28,319 nt of DNA from Deltaproteobacteria bacterium (GTDB lineage: Bacteria; Myxococcota_A; UBA9042): NCBI GenBank assembly GCA_020632665.1, contig JACKFC010000048.1, positions 1-28,319 of the forward strand. The letters run 5' to 3'. Of this stretch, positions 1 to 8,750 are shown one piece after another. The notes below the pieces were generated by a model. That model had not been told where the DNA came from. It searched no databases and saw only the letters and a program-made list of their open reading frames with translations. Position numbers and translations under genes: made by a program. The first letter of the stretch is position 1. Each line of letters starts with the position of its first letter.

Positions 1-3000
1 GCGTTGCCGCCGCCGCAGGGAGAGCCGCCCGCGCCGCCGGTGCCGGAGTAGCCTCCGGCGCCGCCGCCGCCCGAGCCTCCGCAGCCGCTGCCGGCAGGCG
101 TGCTGCCGCCGTTGCCGCCACCTTGGTTGCCTGGGTAGGTCCCGAGCTGCGCCTGGCCGCCCTGGGCGGTGCCGCCGTTGTTGGCGAGGCCGCGCGCGCC
201 GCCGTTGGCGCGAATCAGGGTGGTACCGCCGCGCTGGATGATGGTCGAGCCGCCCGCCGTACCGTGCGCGTTGCCGGTGCCGCCGGAGCCGCCGGTTGCG
301 ACGATGATGGTCAAGGTTTCACCGGGCGTCACCGCGATATTGTTGCCCCAGACCGTCGCGCCGCCACCGCCGCCGGAGCCGGCCAGGCTGGTGGTGGTGC
401 CGCCGCCGCCACCGCCGCCGCCGCCGATCGCGACCGCAGAGATCTTGGTCACCCCAACGGGCACCTTCCACGTGAAACTCCCGGCGTTGGTGAACTGCAC
501 CTGACCTGCCGCGACGGCGCAGGTTCCGGCGATGCACGTGGTGCCCCCGGTGCAGGCGTTGCCGCACTTGCCGCAGTGGGTGTTGTTGTTCTGGCCATCG
601 ACCTCGCAGCCATTGGCGGTGTTGTCGTCGCAGGTGAGGTAGCCGGTCTTGCAGGCGCAGGTGTAGGTCCCGGGCTTGTTGGTGCAGTCCATGTTGCTGC
701 CGCAGATGCCGCTCTGCTTGCACTCGTCGATATCGGTGCAGGTGAAGCCGTCGCCGGTGAAGCCGGTCTTGCAGCTGCAGACGCCCTTGGGCCCGATGGT
801 GCTGCAGTTGGCGTCGAACGAGCAGAGCGTGCCCTTGCATTTGCCACCGTTGCAGACGTCGTTCTTGGTGCAGCCTTCACCGTCGTCGCAGCTCGCGGTG
901 TTGTTGCTGTAGACGCAGCCCTTGCCGATGGTGCAGGCGTCGTCGGTGCAGGGGTTGCCGTCGTCGCAATCCTTGGCTGGGTGCTTGCAGCCGGTCTTGG
1001 CGTCGCAGCTGTCGGTCGTGCAGACGTTGCCGTCGTCGCAGCTCTGCGCCTTGCCGGCGGTGCAGCTGCCGCTCTTGCAGACGTCGCCGACGGTGCAGAC
1101 GCTGCCGTCGTCGCACGGTGCGGTATTGTTCGTCACCACGCAGCCCTTGGCGGGATCGCAGGTGTCGCTGGTGCAGACCTTGCCGTCGTCGCAGTCCTTC
1201 ACGGCGCCGGGGCTGCAGACGCCCTTGCTGCAGCTATCGCCCTCGGTGCAGGCGCTGCCGTCGCTGCACTTGTTCGTATTCGGCGTGAAGACGCAGCCTT
1301 TGCCGGCGTCGCAGCTGTCGGTGGTGCAGGGGTTGCCGTCGTCGCACGGCAGCTTCGGCCCTGCGGTGCAGCTGCCGTCCTTGCAGACGTCGCTGGTCGT
1401 GCAGACGCTGCCGTCGCTGCAGGGCGCGGTGTTGTTGACCTTCTGGCAGCCCTTGCCGGGATCGCAGCTCTCGGTGGTGCAGAGGTTGCCGTCGTCGCAG
1501 GCGCTCGGCTTGCTCGGGGTGCACAGGCCGCCCTTGCAGGCGTCGCCCTCGGTGCAGGCGTTGCCGTCGTCGCACGACGCGCTATTCGGCGCATGCGAGC
1601 AGCCGGTGGCCTTGTCGCAGGCGTCGGTGGTGCAGGGGTTGCCGTCGTCGCAGCTCTGCGCCTTGCCCGGCGTGCAGCTGCCGTCCTTGCAGGCGTCGCC
1701 GAGGGTGCAGACGCTGCCGTCCTCGCACGGTCCGCTGTGGTTGGCGTTGCTGCAACCGGTGGCGGGATCGCAAGCGTCGGTGGTGCAGGGGTTGTCGTCG
1801 GCGCAGCCCGCGGCCTTGCCGGGCGCGCAGCTGCCGCCCTTGCAAGTATCGCCGACGGTGCAGGCGTTGCCGTCGCTGCAATCCGCCGCGTTGGCGCCGT
1901 GCACGCAGCCCTTGGCCTTGTCGCAGCTGTCGTCGGTGCAGGGGTTGCCGTCGTCGCAGGACGCGGCCGCACCCGGCACGCAGGCGCCGCCCTGGCAGGT
2001 ATCGCCCAGCGTGCAGACGCTGCCGTCGTCGCACGGCGCCGCGTTGTTCGCCGCAGTGCAGCCCTGCTGCGGATCGCAGGCGTCGGTGGTGCACGGGTTG
2101 CCGTCGTCACAATCCGGCGCCTTGCCCGGCGCGCAGAAGCCGCCCTTGCAGCCGTCGCCCACGGTGCAGGCGTTGCCGTCGGTGCAGCTGGCGGCGTTCG
2201 GCAGGCTGACGCAGCCCTTGCCGGCATCGCAGGCGTCGTCGGTGCACGGGTTGCCGTCATCGCACGGTTGCGGCGGGCCGGCTTGGCAGGCGCCGCCGAC
2301 GCAGACGTCACCGACGGTGCAGACGCTGCCATCGGTGCACGGCAGCGCCGCGGGGGTGCTCTTGCAGCCGGCCTTGGCGTCGCAACTCTCGGCGGTGCAG
2401 ATATTGCCGTCGTCGCAGGCGCTGAACGTGTCCGGCGTGCAGACGCCGTCCTTGCAGGTATCGTCTTCGGTGCAGGCGTTGCCGTCGTCGCAGGGCGCGG
2501 TGTTGTGGCTCACGGTGCAACCTGCCGCCATCTCGCAGGCGTCGTCGGTGCACGGGTTGCCGTCATCGCAGATCAGCGCGCTCCCCGGCGCACATTGACC
2601 GCCCTTGCACGCGTCACCGACGGTGCAGACATCGCCGTCGGTGCAGGGCCCGGCCGCGGGCTTGGCGGTGCAGCCGGCCTTGGCGTCGCAGGTGTCGAAG
2701 GTGCAGGGGTTGCCGTCGTCGCAGACGGTCGTCTCGCCCGGCAGGCAGACGCCGCCCGCGCAGCCATCGCCGACGGTGCAGACGCTGCCGTCGTTGCAGT
2801 CGGCGTCGTTCGGCGTGAAGACGCAGCCCTTGGCCTTGTCGCAGCTATCGTCGGTGCAGGGGTTGCCGTCGTTGCAGGGCAGCGCCGCGCCCGGGACGCA
2901 CGTGCCCGCCTTGCACGCGTCGCCGGCGGTGCAGACGTCACCGTCGGTGCAGCCCAGGGCGTTCGGCGCGAAGACGCAGCCCTTGGCCTTGTCGCAGCTC

Positions 3001-4214
3001 TCGTCGGTGCAGGGGTTGCCGTCGTCGCAGACGGTCGCCGCGCCCGGCAGGCAGAGGCCGTCCTGGCAGGCGTCGTCGGTGCTGCAGGCGTCGCCGTCGT
3101 CGCACGGCACCGGGGCGCCGGCGGTCTGGCTGATCGGATCGTGGAAGCAGCCGCTCTTCTGCGTGCAGCCGTCGCCGGTGCAGGGGTCGCCGTCGTTGCA
3201 GTCGACCTTGGTCCCGCCGCTGCAGTTGCCGCCCTTGCACGCCTCGCCCTCGGTGCAGGCGTCGTTGTCGTCGCAGCCCAGGTCGGCGGGGATATGCTCA
3301 CAGCCGGTCGTCGAGCAGGTATCGGCGGTGCACGGGTTGCCGTCGTCGCACGAGCCCTCGTCGGCCGCGCCGTCGCAGTCGTTGTCGACCCCGTCGCAGA
3401 CCTCGGTCACCGCCGCCGGAGCGTCGCAGACGGCCGCCTCACCGGCCTTCTTGCAGTTCGCTTGGCCCCCGCAGCCGCTCGCTGCGGTGCAGGGCGTGCC
3501 GAAGCCGAGCGTGACGGCGTTCTCGTTGCAGATGCAGGCGCGCGGCGCGCCCTGGTCGTCGACCGGAACGCATTGCGAGGCGCTCTGGCCGGTGATGTCC
3601 TTGACCGTCTGGCAGGCGTAGCCCGGCTCGCAGTCGGCCTCGGTCACGCAGTCGACGCCGCAGAACGCGCCCTGCTCCGCCGGGATGCAGCGCGCGGTGG
3701 TATTGCCGCTGCCGTTGCATTGGCCGTTGTCGGTGCAGGGGCTGCAGAGTCGGGCCATCTTCGCGACGCAAACCTGCATCGTGTCGCCGCCGTTGGGCAC
3801 CGCCGAGCAGGCGAAGTGCTTCGGGCAGGAGTCGACGCAGGTCTGGGCGCAGCGCTTGCCGTCGGGGGTCTCGAGGCAGAGCCCGACGTCGCACTCGCTG
3901 CCTTGCGTGCATTCGCAGCCGGGCGCGCCGGGACAGAGCGGCTCGGCGTCGGCGTTGCTGTCGCCGCCCGTGTCGGCGATGTCGGCTCCGGCGTCGGCGA
4001 CGGCATCGGTCGCGGTGTCGCCGCTGCTGCCGTCGGTGAGGGAGGTGCCGTCGATGATCGCGTCGAGCAGCGATCCGTCGGCGACGGTGTCGCCGCCCTC
4101 TGCGCCGGTGCCGTCGCCGCAGCCGACAGCGAGCACGCTGAGGAGCAGCGAGAGGGTCACGAGGTGGGGTTGCCGGTGCGCCGGCTGGGTCGATGCGAAG
4201 CGGGTGGACATCAT
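1..4214 (-). CDS. Giant Cys-rich repeat lipoprotein (3' end beyond window)
   Basis: The minus frame is open from the ATG at 4214 (second Met at 4211) to the window edge, about 1404 codons. The N-terminus is a lipoprotein signal ending in L-A-V-G-C (C32), followed by an Asp-rich linker of about 60 residues and then a Cys-rich region. Near residues 268-287 there is a MopE-like motif (VCDGVDNDCDG). About 16 units of roughly 51 residues follow, each holding two C-x-D-G-x-x-C-T-x-x-x-C half repeats of the Dicty_CTDC type. An EGF-like segment sits near residues 1130-1195 (CSCKTGFTGDGF, then DIDEC). A CGKCGNAC block comes next, and the last 160 visible residues are a Gly/Asn-rich domain introduced by a short beta-rich stretch (FTNAGSFTWKVP). 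Likely an outer-membrane-anchored, disulfide-rich surface protein for adhesion or metal binding; the exact role is unknown. It starts 34 bases after the methyltransferase gene and may be cotranscribed with it. Confidence 0.9.
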   Translation of the reverse strand, partial: MMSTRFASTQPAHRQPHLVTLSLLLSVLAVGCGDGTGAEGGDTVADGSLLDAIIDGTSLTDGSSGDTATDAVADAGADIADTGGDSNADAEPLCPGAPGCECTQGSECDVGLCLETPDGKRCAQTCVDSCPKHFACSAVPNGGDTMQVCVAKMARLCSPCTDNGQCNGSGNTTARCIPAEQGAFCGVDCVTEADCEPGYACQTVKDITGQSASQCVPVDDQGAPRACICNENAVTLGFGTPCTAASGCGGQANCKKAGEAAVCDAPAAVTEVCDGVDNDCDGAADEGSCDDGNPCTADTCSTTGCEHIPADLGCDDNDACTEGEACKGGNCSGGTKVDCNDGDPCTGDGCTQKSGCFHDPISQTAGAPVPCDDGDACSTDDACQDGLCLPGAATVCDDGNPCTDESCDKAKGCVFAPNALGCTDGDVCTAGDACKAGTCVPGAALPCNDGNPCTDDSCDKAKGCVFTPNDADCNDGSVCTVGDGCAGGVCLPGETTVCDDGNPCTFDTCDAKAGCTAKPAAGPCTDGDVCTVGDACKGGQCAPGSALICDDGNPCTDDACEMAAGCTVSHNTAPCDDGNACTEDDTCKDGVCTPDTFSACDDGNICTAESCDAKAGCKSTPAALPCTDGSVCTVGDVCVGGACQAGPPQPCDDGNPCTDDACDAGKGCVSLPNAASCTDGNACTVGDGCKGGFCAPGKAPDCDDGNPCTTDACDPQQGCTAANNAAPCDDGSVCTLGDTCQGGACVPGAAASCDDGNPCTDDSCDKAKGCVHGANAADCSDGNACTVGDTCKGGSCAPGKAAGCADDNPCTTDACDPATGCSNANHSGPCEDGSVCTLGDACKDGSCTPGKAQSCDDGNPCTTDACDKATGCSHAPNSASCDDGNACTEGDACKGGLCTPSKPSACDDGNLCTTESCDPGKGCQKVNNTAPCSDGSVCTTSDVCKDGSCTAGPKLPCDDGNPCTTDSCDAGKGCVFTPNTNKCSDGSACTEGDSCSKGVCSPGAVKDCDDGKVCTSDTCDPAKGCVVTNNTAPCDDGSVCTVGDVCKSGSCTAGKAQSCDDGNVCTTDSCDAKTGCKHPAKDCDDGNPCTDDACTIGKGCVYSNNTASCDDGEGCTKNDVCNGGKCKGTLCSFDANCSTIGPKGVCSCKTGFTGDGFTCTDIDECKQSGICGSNMDCTNKPGTYTCACKTGYLTCDDNTANGCEVDGQNNNTHCGKCGNACTGGTTCIAGTCAVAAGQVQFTNAGSFTWKVPVGVTKISAVAIGGGGGGGGGTTTSLAGSGGGGGATVWGNNIAVTPGETLTIIVATGGSGGTGNAHGTAGGSTIIQRGGTTLIRANGGARGLANNGGTAQGGQAQLGTYPGNQGGGNGGSTPAGSGCGGSGGGGAGGYSGTGGAGGSPCGGGN
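940..3360 (-). repeat. Tandem 153-base coding repeats (about 16 units)
   Basis: The plus-strand string gttgccgtcgtcgca and close variants recur about every 153 bases, for example near 1018, 1171, 1324, 1477, 1630, 1936, 2089, 2242, 2548, 2701, 2857 and 3010. Each period encodes about 51 residues with two Cys-rich half repeats. The units are degenerate rather than identical, so the expansion is old. The period stretches slightly near 3177. Confidence 0.85.
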
Positions 4215-4218
4215 CAAG

Positions 4219-4225
4219 CCTCCTT
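4219..4225 (-). promoter_or_regulatory. Shine-Dalgarno of the giant lipoprotein gene
   Basis: AAGGAGG reads on the minus strand at 4225-4219. It is 7 bases before the second ATG (4211) and 4 before the first (4214), so translation may begin at 4211. It is one of the strongest ribosome binding sites in the window and confirms that the minus strand, not the equally open plus strand, is coding here. Confidence 0.75.
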
Positions 4226-4248
4226 CCGGCTGGAAGGATGGCAACGCC

Positions 4249-4932
4249 CTACGCGCCCTGCAACCCAGGGGTTGTCACCGGATGTCCGACGCACAGGGTC
4301 CAAATCGGCAGGCCGTCGCGGCGGCAGACCCGCTCGCGGCGCGAGAGGTCCGGGGTGCGCTGCGGCTCGGCGGCTTCCGGCCAGCCGGCGAAGAGCTCGG
4401 CGACGTGGTCGTAGAGCGGCTCGACGTCGGTGCGCAGCAGGAGCACGCCGCCCGGAGCCAGGGCCCGGGCGACGTCGTCGCGGAAGGCGGGGGTGAAGAA
4501 ATGGTGCGCGGGGCGCAGGGCCGGGGTCGGGAAGAGGATATCGACGCGCGCGACGCGGCCGGCGGGCAGCAACGCGGCGAAGAGGGTGCGCACGTCGAGG
4601 CGCAGCGGCAGGCAATTCTCGGGTGCGTTGCGGCGGACGGCCTCGACCCGGTGGCGGCGCAGCTCGACGCCGAGCCAGCGCCAATCGGGGAAGGCGCGGG
4701 CGTGGGCGAGCAGGTTGATGCCGTGGTCGAAGCCGACCTCGACGGCGAGCGGCGGGCCGGGCGCGACGAAGGCCGCGATCTCTTGCCGCAACGCGGCGTA
4801 GCGCGGTTGTTCGAGCAGCAGGCTACCGCCGAGGGCGTTGGGCGTGCGCTCGGGGCGATCCGGGTCAGCGCGCTCGGCCGCGGTGCTGCCGCTCTGGACG
4901 GGAGGGCGCCATTGATTTCGGTCGATCGGCAT
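4249..4932 (-). CDS. TrmB-like SAM-dependent methyltransferase
   Basis: 227 aa with a class I Rossmann methyltransferase fold. The SAM motif is AVEVGFDHG (residues 63-71) followed by LGVEL (87-91). The segment DILFPTPALRPAHHFFTP (131-148) aligns with the TrmB catalytic loop, and ALAPGGVLLLRTD is the post-I strand. The layout matches tRNA (guanine-N7)-methyltransferase (TrmB, m7G46). However, the usual G-x-G-x-G is altered to GFDHG and the usual PDPWPKK-R-H loop reads PTPALRPAHH, so the substrate may differ. The first 40 residues are low-complexity, and a later start is possible because no clear ribosome site precedes the ATG at 4932. It is transcribed toward the giant lipoprotein gene and divergently from the SulP gene. 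Confidence 0.75.
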   Translation of the reverse strand: MPIDRNQWRPPVQSGSTAAERADPDRPERTPNALGGSLLLEQPRYAALRQEIAAFVAPGPPLAVEVGFDHGINLLAHARAFPDWRWLGVELRRHRVEAVRRNAPENCLPLRLDVRTLFAALLPAGRVARVDILFPTPALRPAHHFFTPAFRDDVARALAPGGVLLLRTDVEPLYDHVAELFAGWPEAAEPQRTPDLSRRERVCRRDGLPIWTLCVGHPVTTPGLQGA

Positions 4933-4942
4933 GTGTGTCGTT

Positions 4943-4970
4943 TTGACTCATATGGGATTCGCGCTACCCT
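4943..4970 (+). promoter_or_regulatory. Putative sigma-70 promoter of the SulP-carbonic anhydrase operon
   Basis: TTGACT (4943-4948), a 16-base spacer, then TACCCT (4965-4970), in the 122-base gap between divergent genes and about 85 bases before the SulP start. A matching TTGAAC-18-TACCCT pair precedes the hydroxylase gene at 7490, which supports both calls. Confidence 0.4.
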
Positions 4971-5054
4971 GCGCCGCGACGTGGGGCCGCACAACGGCGT
5001 TGTGCCACGGTTCGCGTTCGCTGCCGAGGGTGGGCAGTCTCGACGGAGGGTTGC

Positions 5055-6719
5055 GTGAGTGAACAAGCGAGCCGGGGCAAGGCTCCCGGCGGGCTCTTTT
5101 CCGAGGTTCGTCGTGATTTGCCCGCCGGCCTGGTGGTCTTTCTCGTCGCGGTCCCGCTCTGCCTGGGGATTGCGCAGGCGTCCTCGGCGCCGCTGCTCTC
5201 GGGGCTGATCGCTGGCATCATCGGCGGCTTGTTGGTCAGCGCGTTGAGCAAGTCCGAGCTCTCGGTCAGCGGTCCGGCGGCTGGTTTGGCCGTGATCGTA
5301 GCGACCGGCATCGCGCAGCTCGGCTTCCGCACCTTCTTGTTGGCGGTGGTTCTGGGCGGTGTGATTCAGCTTCTGCTGGGCTTGCTCCGCCTCGGCTCGA
5401 TCGCCCACTTCTTCCCGAACGCCGTGATCAAGGGGATGTTGGCCTCGATCGGGGTGTTGATCACGCTCAAGCAGCTGCCGCACGCGGTCGGCTACGACGC
5501 CGATTGGGAGGGCGACGACGCGTTCTTTGGGCCCGACGGCCACAATACCTTCACCGCGATCGTCGACGCCTTCGGCGCGCTCTCGCCGACTGCGACCGCG
5601 ATCACGCTGCTCTGCTTCACGGCCTACCTCGTCTGGCCGAAGTTGCAGCGCGGTCCGTTGAACTTCGTGCCGCCGGCGCTGGTTGTCGTGGTGATGGGCG
5701 GCTTGCTGGCAGCGCTGGCGCCGATGCTCTCGGCCGAGTTGGCGCTCTCCGCCGATCACCTGGTCTCGCTGCCGGTCTTGGCGGGCCCCGGAGATCTCCT
5801 CGACGCGGTGCAGACGCCAGAATTCGCGGCGCTCTCGAACCCGGCGGTGTGGACCACGGCAGTGACGCTGGCGATCGTGGCCAGCATCGAGACGCTGCTC
5901 TCGCTCGAGGCGGTCGACCGGCTCGACCCGCACCGCCGCATCTCGCCGCCGAACCGCGAGTTGGTGGCACAGGGCGTCGGCAACGTGGTGTCCGGCATGG
6001 TCGGCGGGCTGCCGGTGACGAGCGTCATCGTCCGTAGCTCGGCCAACGTCGCGGCGGGCGGCGAGACGCGCCTCTCGGCGATGGTTCACGGGTTGTTGCT
6101 CTTCCTCGGCGTGGTCTTCTTCGCTGCGATTCTGAATCAGATTCCGCTCGCGGCGCTGGCGGTGGTGCTGATCTTCGTCGGGTTCAAGCTGACGCCGCCG
6201 TCGCTCTGGAAGGCGATGTGGAAGGCCGGATACGCGCAGTTCATCCCCTTCGCCTCGACGGTGGCGGCGGTGGTGGTCACCGACCTGCTCAAGGGCACGC
6301 TCTTCGGCCTGCTGGTCGGCGTCGTCTTCGCGATTCGTGAGCAGCAGCGCGGCGCCATCGTCGTGGTCAAGGACAGCACCCGCACCCTGATCCGTATCAC
6401 CAAGGACCTGACCTTCCTCAACAAGGCGAGCCTGAAGGAGATCCTCAGCGAGATCGAAGACGGCGCCACCGTGGTCATCGACCGCCGCGTGGTCGACTTC
6501 GTCGATGACGATATCGAAGAGATCTTGCTCGACTTCGAAGACAACGCGGAAGAGCGCGGTATCCGGGTGCAGATGCAGCTCTCGCCGCGCGATCTCGAGC
6601 GCCGCGCCGCGCTCGAAGCCACCCACGTGCAGGTCGACGACGACCCGGACGAACCACCCGCCGCGAATCGCGGCCATGACGCTGCTGGGCGCCCGCTCGC
6701 AGCCGAGAGCCCCGCATGA
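5055..6719 (+). CDS. SulP family anion (probable bicarbonate) transporter
   Basis: 554 aa inner-membrane transporter. The N-terminus DLPAGLVVFLVAVPLCLGIA is the typical SulP first helix, and about a dozen hydrophobic segments follow, including LSVSGPAAGLAVIVA and HFFPNAVIKGML. The soluble C-terminus from about residue 430 looks like a STAS domain (GATVVIDRRVVDFVDDDIEE), although a clear DS/DG phospho-loop is not obvious. SulP proteins carry sulfate, bicarbonate and other anions. Coupling to a beta-carbonic anhydrase through a 4-base ATGA overlap favours bicarbonate. The GTG start at 5055 is chosen because GGAGGG (5045-5050) lies just upstream. Confidence 0.9.
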   Translation: MSEQASRGKAPGGLFSEVRRDLPAGLVVFLVAVPLCLGIAQASSAPLLSGLIAGIIGGLLVSALSKSELSVSGPAAGLAVIVATGIAQLGFRTFLLAVVLGGVIQLLLGLLRLGSIAHFFPNAVIKGMLASIGVLITLKQLPHAVGYDADWEGDDAFFGPDGHNTFTAIVDAFGALSPTATAITLLCFTAYLVWPKLQRGPLNFVPPALVVVVMGGLLAALAPMLSAELALSADHLVSLPVLAGPGDLLDAVQTPEFAALSNPAVWTTAVTLAIVASIETLLSLEAVDRLDPHRRISPPNRELVAQGVGNVVSGMVGGLPVTSVIVRSSANVAAGGETRLSAMVHGLLLFLGVVFFAAILNQIPLAALAVVLIFVGFKLTPPSLWKAMWKAGYAQFIPFASTVAAVVVTDLLKGTLFGLLVGVVFAIREQQRGAIVVVKDSTRTLIRITKDLTFLNKASLKEILSEIEDGATVVIDRRVVDFVDDDIEEILLDFEDNAEERGIRVQMQLSPRDLERRAALEATHVQVDDDPDEPPAANRGHDAAGRPLAAESPA

Positions 6720-7396
6720 CCTCGAACGTCAAGAGCCACGACCCCGATCACTGCGCCGCCCTCGAGGACAGCGACCTGCTCTTGTTGCAGAACAAGGCGT
6801 GGTCGCAGGGCATGGTCGCGCGCGACCCGAAGTTCTTCAGCCGTCTCTCCGAGACGCAGAAGCCGAAGTTCCTCTGGATCGGCTGCTCGGACAGCCGCGT
6901 CGCCGCCGATACGATCACCGGTACGGTGCCGGGGCAGATCTTCGTCCACCGCAACATCGCCAACGTCGTTGTCCACTCCGACCTCAACCTGCTCAGCGTG
7001 CTGACCTACGCGGTCGAGCACCTCGAGGTCGAGCACGTCATCGTCTGCGGCCACCACGGCTGCGGCGGTGTCAAGGCCGCGATGTCCGGCAAGGACTTCG
7101 GCATGCTCAACAAATGGCTGCTCCACATCAAGGACAGCTACGGCCAGAACTACGAGGCGTTGCAGGCGATGACCGACGAGCGGGCGCGGGAAGATCGGCT
7201 CTGCGAGCTGCACGCCATCCGCCAGGTCCACAACCTCGCCAAGACCGCGATCATCCAGCGCGCCTGGCAGGAGCGGAAGGGCCCCTTCCTGCACGCCTGG
7301 GTCTACGATCTGCGCGACGGCATCCTGCAGCCGCAGATCACCATCGCCCCCGACCACAAGGTGCAGGCCCCGTTCCGCTTCGACTTCGAGGACTAG
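6716..7396 (+). CDS. Beta-class carbonic anhydrase
   Basis: 226 aa cytoplasmic zinc enzyme interconverting CO2 and bicarbonate. The motifs are complete: C57-S-D59-S-R61 (zinc ligand Cys and the Asp-Arg dyad) and H113-H-G-C116 (remaining zinc ligands), within the usual GCSDSRVAADTITG and FVHRNIANVV contexts. Length fits the Can/CynT type. The ATG at 6716 overlaps the SulP stop as ATGA, implying translational coupling. The pair probably imports bicarbonate and equilibrates it for carboxylation reactions or pH control. Confidence 0.95.
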   Translation: MTSNVKSHDPDHCAALEDSDLLLLQNKAWSQGMVARDPKFFSRLSETQKPKFLWIGCSDSRVAADTITGTVPGQIFVHRNIANVVVHSDLNLLSVLTYAVEHLEVEHVIVCGHHGCGGVKAAMSGKDFGMLNKWLLHIKDSYGQNYEALQAMTDERAREDRLCELHAIRQVHNLAKTAIIQRAWQERKGPFLHAWVYDLRDGILQPQITIAPDHKVQAPFRFDFED

Positions 7397-7427
7397 GCTG
7401 GGCCCTCGGCCGACACGTCGACTGGGC

Positions 7428-7457
7428 TTGAACCTCGGGGCACTCGGCTCCTACCCT
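7428..7457 (+). promoter_or_regulatory. Putative sigma-70 promoter of the membrane hydroxylase
   Basis: TTGAAC (7428-7433), an 18-base spacer, and TACCCT (7452-7457), 33 bases before the ATG. The -10 and the following GCG match the promoter proposed before the SulP gene. Confidence 0.4.
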
Positions 7458-7489
7458 GCGGCAACGCTGGCCCTCGCCCAGGAGCCGCC

Positions 7490-8737
7490 ATGGAAGCTCG
7501 CCTCGTCGCTCTGGCCGTCCCGGTCTTCTTCGTCCTGATCATCGCCGAGCTGTGGGCCTCGCGGCGCCGCGGCATGCGGGTCTATCGCTTCGCCGACGCC
7601 GTCACCGATCTGGCCTGCGGCATCGCCTCGCGGGTCTTCCACCTCTTCGACGCCGCGCTGCTGGTCGGCCTCTACGCCCTCTGCTTCGAGGCGCTCGCCG
7701 TCACCCGCTTGCCCGACGATGCGTGGTGGGCCTGGGTCTTGGGCTTTGTCGGCGTCGATTTTCTCTACTATTGGTGGCACCGCGTCAGCCACAACGTGAA
7801 CGTGCTCTGGGCCGTGCACGTCGTTCACCACCACAGCGAGGACTACAACCTCGCCGTCGCGCTGCGGCAGGCGATGTTCAGCCAGGCGACGGCGACGCTC
7901 TTCTATCTGCCGCTGGCGGTGCTGGGCGTCTCGCCGGTGATCTTCGCGACGTGCCAGGCGCTGAACACGCTCTACCAATTCTGGATCCACACCGAGCTGG
8001 TGCGGACGCTGCCGGCGCCGATCGAGGCGGTGATGAACACCGCGTCGCATCACCGCGTCCACCACGGCATCAACCCGCGCTACCTCGACAAGAACCACGC
8101 CGGCGTCTTCATCGTCTGGGACCGGATATTCGGCACCTTCGAGCCGGAGACCGAAGAGGTCGTCTACGGCGTCGTCGCGCCGATCCGCTCGATGAACCCG
8201 ATCTGGGCCAACTTCGAGCATTTCGCCACCATCGCCCGCCTCGTCGCCGCCGCGGACACCTTCGGCGACAAGCTGCGCTGCCTCTTCGGCTCGCCCGCCT
8301 TCCGCCCCGCCAGCCTCGGCGGGCCGAAAGAAGCGCCCGAGGTCGACCGCGCCAGCTTCGTCAAATACGACCCCGAGCCCGCCCGCGGCCTGCCCGCCTA
8401 CGTCGTGGCTTGGTTCGCCGTGGTCGGCGGCGCCATCACCGCGCTGATGCCGCTCGCGCCCGAGATGCCGCTGCTGCCGCTCGCAGCCCTCGCCGCGCTG
8501 CTGCTCTGGACCCTGCTCGGCTGGGGCGGCCTCTTCGAGCGCAAGTCCTGGGCCCGCGGGGCCGAGTGGGCGCGGCATGCGGCGTTGCTCGGCCTGGTCG
8601 GAGCCTGGGCGGCGGGGCTGCTCACTGGCGTGCTGCCGGCCCTGCCGACGCCGGCGCTGGGCGCGATGGCGGTGCTGGTCGTCGCGTCAGCGCTGTGGTT
8701 CGGGCGTTTGGCGCCTCGGCTGCAGCCCACGCGCTAG
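7490..8737 (+). CDS. Membrane fatty acid/sterol hydroxylase, alkylglycerol monooxygenase-like
   Basis: 415 aa polytopic membrane protein of the fatty acid hydroxylase/sterol desaturase superfamily. The diiron histidine clusters are visible: H97-R-V-S-H101, H110-V-V-H113-H114 and H187-H-R-V-H191-H192, followed by WDRIFGTFEPE. The DFLYYWWHR context and the order of motifs resemble alkylglycerol monooxygenase (AGMO/TMEM195-like), which cleaves ether lipids. A C-terminal stretch of several hydrophobic helices (about 310-410) is additional. AGGAG lies just before the ATG. The substrate is inferred; a fatty acid or hopanoid hydroxylase is an alternative. Confidence 0.85.
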   Translation: MEARLVALAVPVFFVLIIAELWASRRRGMRVYRFADAVTDLACGIASRVFHLFDAALLVGLYALCFEALAVTRLPDDAWWAWVLGFVGVDFLYYWWHRVSHNVNVLWAVHVVHHHSEDYNLAVALRQAMFSQATATLFYLPLAVLGVSPVIFATCQALNTLYQFWIHTELVRTLPAPIEAVMNTASHHRVHHGINPRYLDKNHAGVFIVWDRIFGTFEPETEEVVYGVVAPIRSMNPIWANFEHFATIARLVAAADTFGDKLRCLFGSPAFRPASLGGPKEAPEVDRASFVKYDPEPARGLPAYVVAWFAVVGGAITALMPLAPEMPLLPLAALAALLLWTLLGWGGLFERKSWARGAEWARHAALLGLVGAWAAGLLTGVLPALPTPALGAMAVLVVASALWFGRLAPRLQPTR

Positions 8738-8750
8738 CCCGCGTGCAGCG

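Noticed and set aside
940..3360. CRISPR-like periodic repeats
   Set aside because: The repeats are degenerate, coding, with a 153-base period and no unique spacers.
922..3621. Long plus-strand Gln/Ser/Pro-rich frames (922-2598 and 2605-3621)
   Set aside because: Periodic only because the opposite strand holds 153-base repeats; no start signal or family.
123..4496. 1457-codon open frame on the plus strand
   Set aside because: Ala/Val/Gly-rich shadow of the giant Cys-rich protein; codons are exact reverse complements of its frame, and no domain is recognisable.
4275..6677. 800-codon minus frame across the SulP gene
   Set aside because: Arg/His/Ala-rich antisense shadow of a clear transporter and methyltransferase.
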